From JBMNEH01 sp050948665 (GTDB lineage: Bacteria > Bacillota > Clostridia > Christensenellales > UMGS416), in assembly GCA_050948665.1 (NCBI GenBank), contig JBMNEH010000001.1, positions 992,001 through 1,056,000 of the forward strand: 64,000 nucleotides of DNA, given 5' to 3'. The notes below the pieces were generated by a model. That model did not search any database and was not told the DNA's origin. It was given only the letters and a program-made list of their open reading frames with translations. Both the position numbers and the translations under genes were made by a program. Below, piece after piece: positions 61,174 through 64,000 of this stretch. The number at the start of each line of letters is the position of its first letter. Positions within the stretch are counted from its first letter, which is position 1.

Positions 61174-61199
61174 ACCGGTTTCCCTCCCTTACAGAATCT
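61075..61199 (-). ncRNA. Structured leader RNA or small RNA before paaK-ACT
   Basis: Transcription from the consensus promoter would give an RNA of about 125 nt ending at terminator 1. It contains an eight-pair hairpin (61169-61176 with 61139-61146) extended by GGGAA/TTCCC. The RNA matches no family I know: no T-box specifier, SAM, glycine, THF or 6S hallmarks. It could be an attenuator leader or a stand-alone sRNA. Confidence 0.55.
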
Positions 61200-61205
61200 T
61201 GGTTT

Positions 61206-61234
61206 ATTATATCCGCGCTCTCTCCGTCTGTCAA
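61206..61234 (-). promoter_or_regulatory. Perfect consensus promoter of the paaK leader
   Basis: Minus strand TTGACA (61229-61234), 17-bp spacer, TATAAT (61206-61211). All twelve positions match sigma-A consensus. Confidence 0.93.
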
Positions 61235-61449
61235 CCCTCATTTTCAGGGATTACCCGACTGCCCGCATCAACGCTACGCCGCGGCGCCAGCAGGGAACGG
61301 CGGGGGAGGTGTTTTCGGCGCCCGCGCTCCTCTTGCAGGCGATTTCCGGGACGTTGTTTTCGGAGATAAGAAGACGGGGAACTTTCTTTTATTCCGTTGC
61401 AAACAAGGGTGGGATATGCTATACTTCAGCCAAAGATAGGAGGTAGAAT

Positions 61450-61929
61450 ATGAAGTATTGCAATCAGTGTAATCTTTATTTTGAGGACAATGCCAACTGG
61501 TGCTCCAACTGCGGAGAGGAGCTCCGCGCGATCCAAGAAACACAGCCCGCAGCGGAGGAGACCTTCGCAGCCGAGGCTCCGGCGGCGGAGGAGACCAAGT
61601 ACATACCCTATACGCCTCCCGCGCAGCAGGAGCAGGTTGTTTACAATGATCCCAACGTCCAGCCCTCGGGCGGCAGTACGACATTATGGCTGGTACTGTC
61701 CATCATTACGACCGCCATGTGCTGTTTCGCCTTCGGTATTCCTGCGATACTGGCGGCCGTCGCGGCCAAGAAAGCGGAAGGGAGAGGAGATATCCTCCTG
61801 CGGAACCAAAAGGTAAAGCAGGCCCGCACCTTGTTTATTGTAGCCACAGTGGTGGGCGCGGCTTTCTGGGTGTTCTATTTCGTGATGGTCGTTGTTGCCG
61901 CTATGAGCGGCGAAATGTATAACTACTAA
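61450..61929 (+). CDS. Zinc-ribbon CD225/dispanin membrane protein
   Basis: A 159-residue protein. The N terminus is a zinc ribbon with Cys 4, 7, 18 and 21 (MKYCNQCNLYFEDNANWCSNCG). A low-complexity Ala/Glu/Pro region follows, and then a CD225-like pair of transmembrane segments (about 78-155) with STTLWLVLSIITTAMCCFAFGIPAILAAVAAKK. Related eukaryotic proteins include IFITM; bacterial roles are unknown. AGGAGG lies ahead of ATG 61450. A paralogue follows 2 bp downstream. It is divergent from the paaK leader. Confidence 0.85.
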   Translation: MKYCNQCNLYFEDNANWCSNCGEELRAIQETQPAAEETFAAEAPAAEETKYIPYTPPAQQEQVVYNDPNVQPSGGSTTLWLVLSIITTAMCCFAFGIPAILAAVAAKKAEGRGDILLRNQKVKQARTLFIVATVVGAAFWVFYFVMVVVAAMSGEMYNY

Positions 61930-61931
61930 GT

Positions 61932-62321
61932 ATGAAGCAGTGCAGGGACTGCAACCTGTATTTCAATGACATTGCCAACCGGTGTGCCGGCTGCGGCGCC
62001 GCGCTGCTCCCCGAGCTCACTGCCGCCCATTCCGGACGGCCGCTCCGCCCCGCCGATGTGGGCAGCCCTATCCCCTGGCTGGTGCTGAACATTGCGCTGA
62101 CCTGCGCGGGCTGCCTTCCCTTTGGGATACCCGGGATTGTTGCGGCTTCCAAAGCATTGCTTGCCAACGCGCGATGTCATTATGACAGGGTGCGTGTCTG
62201 CAACGCTAAAGCAAAGAAGATGTTTTTTTGGGGCGTGGGTGTTACGGCAGCTTTTTGGACGCTGCTGGTGATCGCCGTCATCCTCGGCCTGTGGGGTTTT
62301 GCGGAATGGGGCGGAGGATGA
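61932..62321 (+). CDS. Second zinc-ribbon CD225-like protein
   Basis: A 129-residue paralogue of the preceding gene with the same Cys 4, 7, 18, 21 spacing (MKQCRDCNLYFNDIANRCAGCG) but a shorter linker. The hydrophobic part reads SPIPWLVLNIALTCAGCLPFGIPGIVAASKALLANA, then a second helix near the C terminus. The tandem pair may form hetero-oligomers in the membrane. It begins 2 bp after its paralogue and overlaps the following gene by 4 bp, indicating one operon. Confidence 0.8.
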   Translation: MKQCRDCNLYFNDIANRCAGCGAALLPELTAAHSGRPLRPADVGSPIPWLVLNIALTCAGCLPFGIPGIVAASKALLANARCHYDRVRVCNAKAKKMFFWGVGVTAAFWTLLVIAVILGLWGFAEWGGG

Positions 62322-62740
62322 AAGGGAAAACCTCGTTTTCCCGGTTTCTTCCGCTGTGTATCTGGTGCGGCGTGATGCTTGCGGGTTTGGCCGCCGCAAT
62401 GCTGCTGTCCCGGAAACCGCAGCTGATGCTGTTTCTGCCGGGATGTCTGTTTCAGAAGCTGATCGGGCTTTATTGCGCCGGATGCGGTATGACAAGGGCA
62501 GTGCTGCTGCTGATGCGAGGCGATATTGCCGGGGCGTTCCGCATGAACCTTTTGGGCATGCTGCTGGTGCCGGGGCTGGCAGCCTTCACCCTGTATGCGG
62601 CGATACTGCATATCCGCGGGAAAAGCATACCGCCCTGGCCAAACTGGGTATTCTGGATCCTGGGGGGCGTTATCCTGTTGTTTGCCCTGCTGCGGAATCT
62701 CCCCCTCGCGCCTTTTACCTGGCTGGCGCCTATAGAATAA
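62318..62740 (+). CDS. DUF2752 family membrane protein
   Basis: A 140-residue protein with three or four hydrophobic helices. LIGLYCAGCGMTRAVLLLMRGDIAGAFRMNLL near residue 47 is the DUF2752 hallmark, including the CxGCGxTR element. Function is unknown; the conserved Cys pair suggests a metal or redox role. ATG 62318 overlaps the preceding stop (ATGA). Association with CD225-type proteins is known in other bacteria from my memory, not checked. Confidence 0.85.
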   Translation: MKGKTSFSRFLPLCIWCGVMLAGLAAAMLLSRKPQLMLFLPGCLFQKLIGLYCAGCGMTRAVLLLMRGDIAGAFRMNLLGMLLVPGLAAFTLYAAILHIRGKSIPPWPNWVFWILGGVILLFALLRNLPLAPFTWLAPIE

Positions 62741-62755
62741 ATATTGGAGAGTAAG

Positions 62756-63529
62756 ATGGAAAAACTGCGTGCGAAAAAAGGCTTTATCATCGATATGGAC
62801 GGTGTGGTTTACCACGGAAACTATCTGCTCCCCGGAGCATTGGAGTTTGTCACCTGGCTGCAGGAGAATGAGAAACGGTATCTGTTTTTGACGAACAGCC
62901 CGGAGCGCTCCCCCCGGGAGCTGTCTATGAAGCTGGAACGTATGGGAATGAATGTCGATGAATCCCATTTTTATACCTCCGCTTTGGCGACGGCTTTTTT
63001 CCTGCAGAGTCAATGCCCCGGCGGCAGTGTTTACGCCATCGGGGAGCCGGGACTGATGAACGCGCTGTATGACGCCGGATTTGTGATGAACGACATCAAT
63101 CCCGATTATGTGGTGATGGGGGAAACGAGGAATTATTCCTATCAGCATATAGAGAAAGCGGTCCGGCTGGTGCTGGCCGGCGCCAAGCTTATCGGTACAA
63201 ACCCGGATCTGACCGGACCCGGGGAGACCGGTATCATGCCGGCATGCCGTTCCCTGATCGCCCCGATCGAACGGGCAACCGGCCTCTCGGCGTATTATGT
63301 GGGAAAGCCGAATCCCATGATGATGCGGGGCGGGCTGAGGCTGTTGGGCACCACGCGGGAGGAGACCGCGATCGTGGGAGACCGGATGGATACTGATATT
63401 ATCGCCGGGATCGAAACGGATCTGGATACCTGCCTGGTGCTGTCCGGTGTGACCTCCCGGGAGGATCTGCGCAGGTTCCCCTATCGTCCCCAGTATATAT
63501 TACCGGGCGTCGGGGATATTCCGGGATAA
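62756..63529 (+). CDS. HAD-IIA family phosphatase, NagD-like
   Basis: A 257-residue haloacid dehalogenase-type phosphatase. Motif I is IIDMDGVVYHG near residue 12, motif II LTNSPERSPRE near 43, motif III Lys in GKPNPMMM near 183 and motif IV VGDRMDTDI near 205. The cap is of the IIA type. NagD-like enzymes hydrolyse small phosphates such as UMP or p-nitrophenyl phosphate. ATG 62756 with GGAGAG ahead is preferred over TTG 62744. A terminator follows. Confidence 0.92.
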   Translation: MEKLRAKKGFIIDMDGVVYHGNYLLPGALEFVTWLQENEKRYLFLTNSPERSPRELSMKLERMGMNVDESHFYTSALATAFFLQSQCPGGSVYAIGEPGLMNALYDAGFVMNDINPDYVVMGETRNYSYQHIEKAVRLVLAGAKLIGTNPDLTGPGETGIMPACRSLIAPIERATGLSAYYVGKPNPMMMRGGLRLLGTTREETAIVGDRMDTDIIAGIETDLDTCLVLSGVTSREDLRRFPYRPQYILPGVGDIPG

Positions 63530-63545
63530 AACCCGCAGTATGATC

Positions 63546-63566
63546 GCCCCCGAAAGGGGGCTTTTT
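63546..63566 (+). terminator. Terminator of the HAD phosphatase gene
   Basis: GCCCCC (63546-63551) pairs with GGGGGC over a GAAA tetraloop, then TTTTT. Confidence 0.93.
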
Positions 63567-63640
63567 CATACCCTGGCTATTGATGCATATATCGGCGGTA
63601 TTTTCCTGCGCGGGAAGGAAGCGGCCGGGCGGGACGGATG

Positions 63641-63671
63641 AAAAAAGGAAAGCCCCGGTGAAAACCGGGGC
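63641..63671 (-). terminator. Terminator of the small membrane peptide gene
   Basis: GCCCCGGT (63652-63659) pairs with ACCGGGGC (63664-63671) over GAAA. On the minus strand it is followed by TTTCCTTTTTT. Confidence 0.85.
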
Positions 63672-63687
63672 GGTTGATCCTGCTTCC

Positions 63688-63777
63688 CTATGCCCGTCTC
63701 ACGCACTCCCAGATGATCGCAATCGGGAGACACAGGAACACCAGTATCCAGAACAACACACCGTGCTTTTTTCTCAT
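63688..63777 (-). CDS. 29-residue single-helix membrane peptide
   Basis: ATG 63777 to TAG 63688 encodes MRKKHGVLFWILVFLCLPI and ten more residues (AIIWECVRRA). One hydrophobic helix (about 7-24) lies between a basic N terminus and a basic C terminus. A ribosome site GAAGG lies about seven bases ahead. A promoter (63819-63847) and a terminator (63641-63671) frame it exactly, which is why I call it. No family known. Confidence 0.55.
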   Translation of the reverse strand: MRKKHGVLFWILVFLCLPIAIIWECVRRA

Positions 63778-63818
63778 ACCTTTGCCTTCTTCCGATTTTT
63801 CCATAACCCTTATACGTA

Positions 63819-63847
63819 ATTTTATCACAGATATGCCGTCTTGTCAC
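63819..63847 (-). promoter_or_regulatory. Promoter of the small peptide gene
   Basis: Minus strand GTGACA (63842-63847), 17-bp spacer, TAAAAT (63819-63824) with a TGA extended -10. Confidence 0.75.
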
Positions 63848-63888
63848 CCGGCAAAAGCCGTTTTCGCGGGATCTCTTTTCAAAGGGTC

Positions 63889-64000
63889 TTACCGCCAAAG
63901 ATAGACCCGTGTCTCGTAGGGGCGCGTCGTAAAGGCGTTGCGGTCTGAGGAGCAGTTGCCGTAATTATGGAGAAGCAGTTCGCTGTCCGCGAGGGAAAAC
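63889..64000 (-). CDS. C-terminal end of a GH13-type glycosidase (partial)
   Basis: The last 36 codons of a minus-strand gene entering from beyond the window; TAA at 63889-63891. SELLLHNYGN and the closing RPYETRVYLWR are very like the ends of oligo-1,6-glucosidase or alpha-glucosidase proteins of GH13. Nothing of the catalytic domain is visible. Confidence 0.65.
   Translation of the reverse strand, partial: FSLADSELLLHNYGNCSSDRNAFTTRPYETRVYLWR

Noticed and set aside
60965..61199. T-box riboswitch before paaK
   Set aside because: No specifier loop or AGUA-type loop, and the AGGGCGGTTCC stretch departs from the T-box sequence after the first bases.
63566..63898. Minus-strand frame of 110 codons
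   Set aside because: Spans two terminators and a promoter; the 29-codon frame in another frame is better supported.

Overview
The window reads as chromosomal DNA of a Gram-positive, Clostridia-type bacterium. The evidence is the infB-rbfA-nrnA-truB-ribF-rpsO-pnp order, consensus sigma-A promoters with 16-17 bp spacers, strong Shine-Dalgarno sites, a clostridial single-chain PurL, a separate IMP cyclohydrolase and AICAR formyltransferase, cohesin and dockerin domains, and a PaaK/ACT pair. An Oscillospiraceae-like gut or rumen anaerobe is my best guess. This is inferred from gene content only. No rRNA, tRNA, IS element, prophage or CRISPR array was seen.

Layout. 1-12.2 kb: translation and RNA genes (infB partial, rbfA, nrnA, truB, ribF, rpsO, an epimerase-like gene, pnp, a frameshifted M16 peptidase), then convergent lysC. 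This part is near 47-50% G+C in lines I counted. 12.2-13.3 kb: a purine-rich intergenic region with an eleven-unit tandem repeat. From 13.3 kb the DNA is near 60-62% G+C. 13.3-29.7 kb: uxaC, a purine operon (purE, purF, purM, purO, purH-type AICARFT, purD, purL), fhs, an M3 peptidase and a glycerol-1-phosphate dehydrogenase. 29.8-32.4 kb (minus): a dockerin-bearing cell-wall amidase and a membrane-anchored cohesin protein. 32.7-38.2 kb: a shared sugar-ABC ATPase, a CdaR-type regulator, malic enzyme, a CtpA protease and an acetyltransferase. 38.5-46.2 kb: an EamA transporter, an Xre regulator, tadA with a CE15-like esterase (minus), a GH5 lipoprotein, a MalY/PatB aminotransferase and an MFS transporter. 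46.2-49.2 kb: secG, nudF, rnr. 49.3-55.0 kb (minus): an operon running PfkB kinase, galactonate dehydratase, clan GH-A glycosidase, glycerol kinase. 55.2-56.0 kb: an unrecognised gene. 56.1-60.8 kb (minus): M20 peptidase with two membrane proteins, and an ACT protein with PaaK. 60.8-61.2 kb: a structured leader for paaK. 61.4-64.0 kb: two zinc-ribbon/CD225 proteins, a DUF2752 protein, a NagD-like HAD phosphatase, a 29-residue membrane peptide and the tail of a GH13-type glycosidase.

How the parts fit. The purine block plus fhs links formate activation to the AICAR formyl-transfer step. uxaC, the CE15-like esterase, the GH5 lipoprotein, the dockerin/cohesin pair, the shared ABC ATPase and the galactonate operon point to a plant- or algal-polysaccharide lifestyle. 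The items most worth a second look are the paaK leader (perfect promoter, occluded Phe/Tyr-rich leader peptide, two intrinsic terminators, possible antiterminator), the amidase-dockerin/cohesin pair, the galactonate-glycerol kinase operon, and the repeat array at a composition step. Many long antisense reading frames in the high-G+C part are shadows and were left out.
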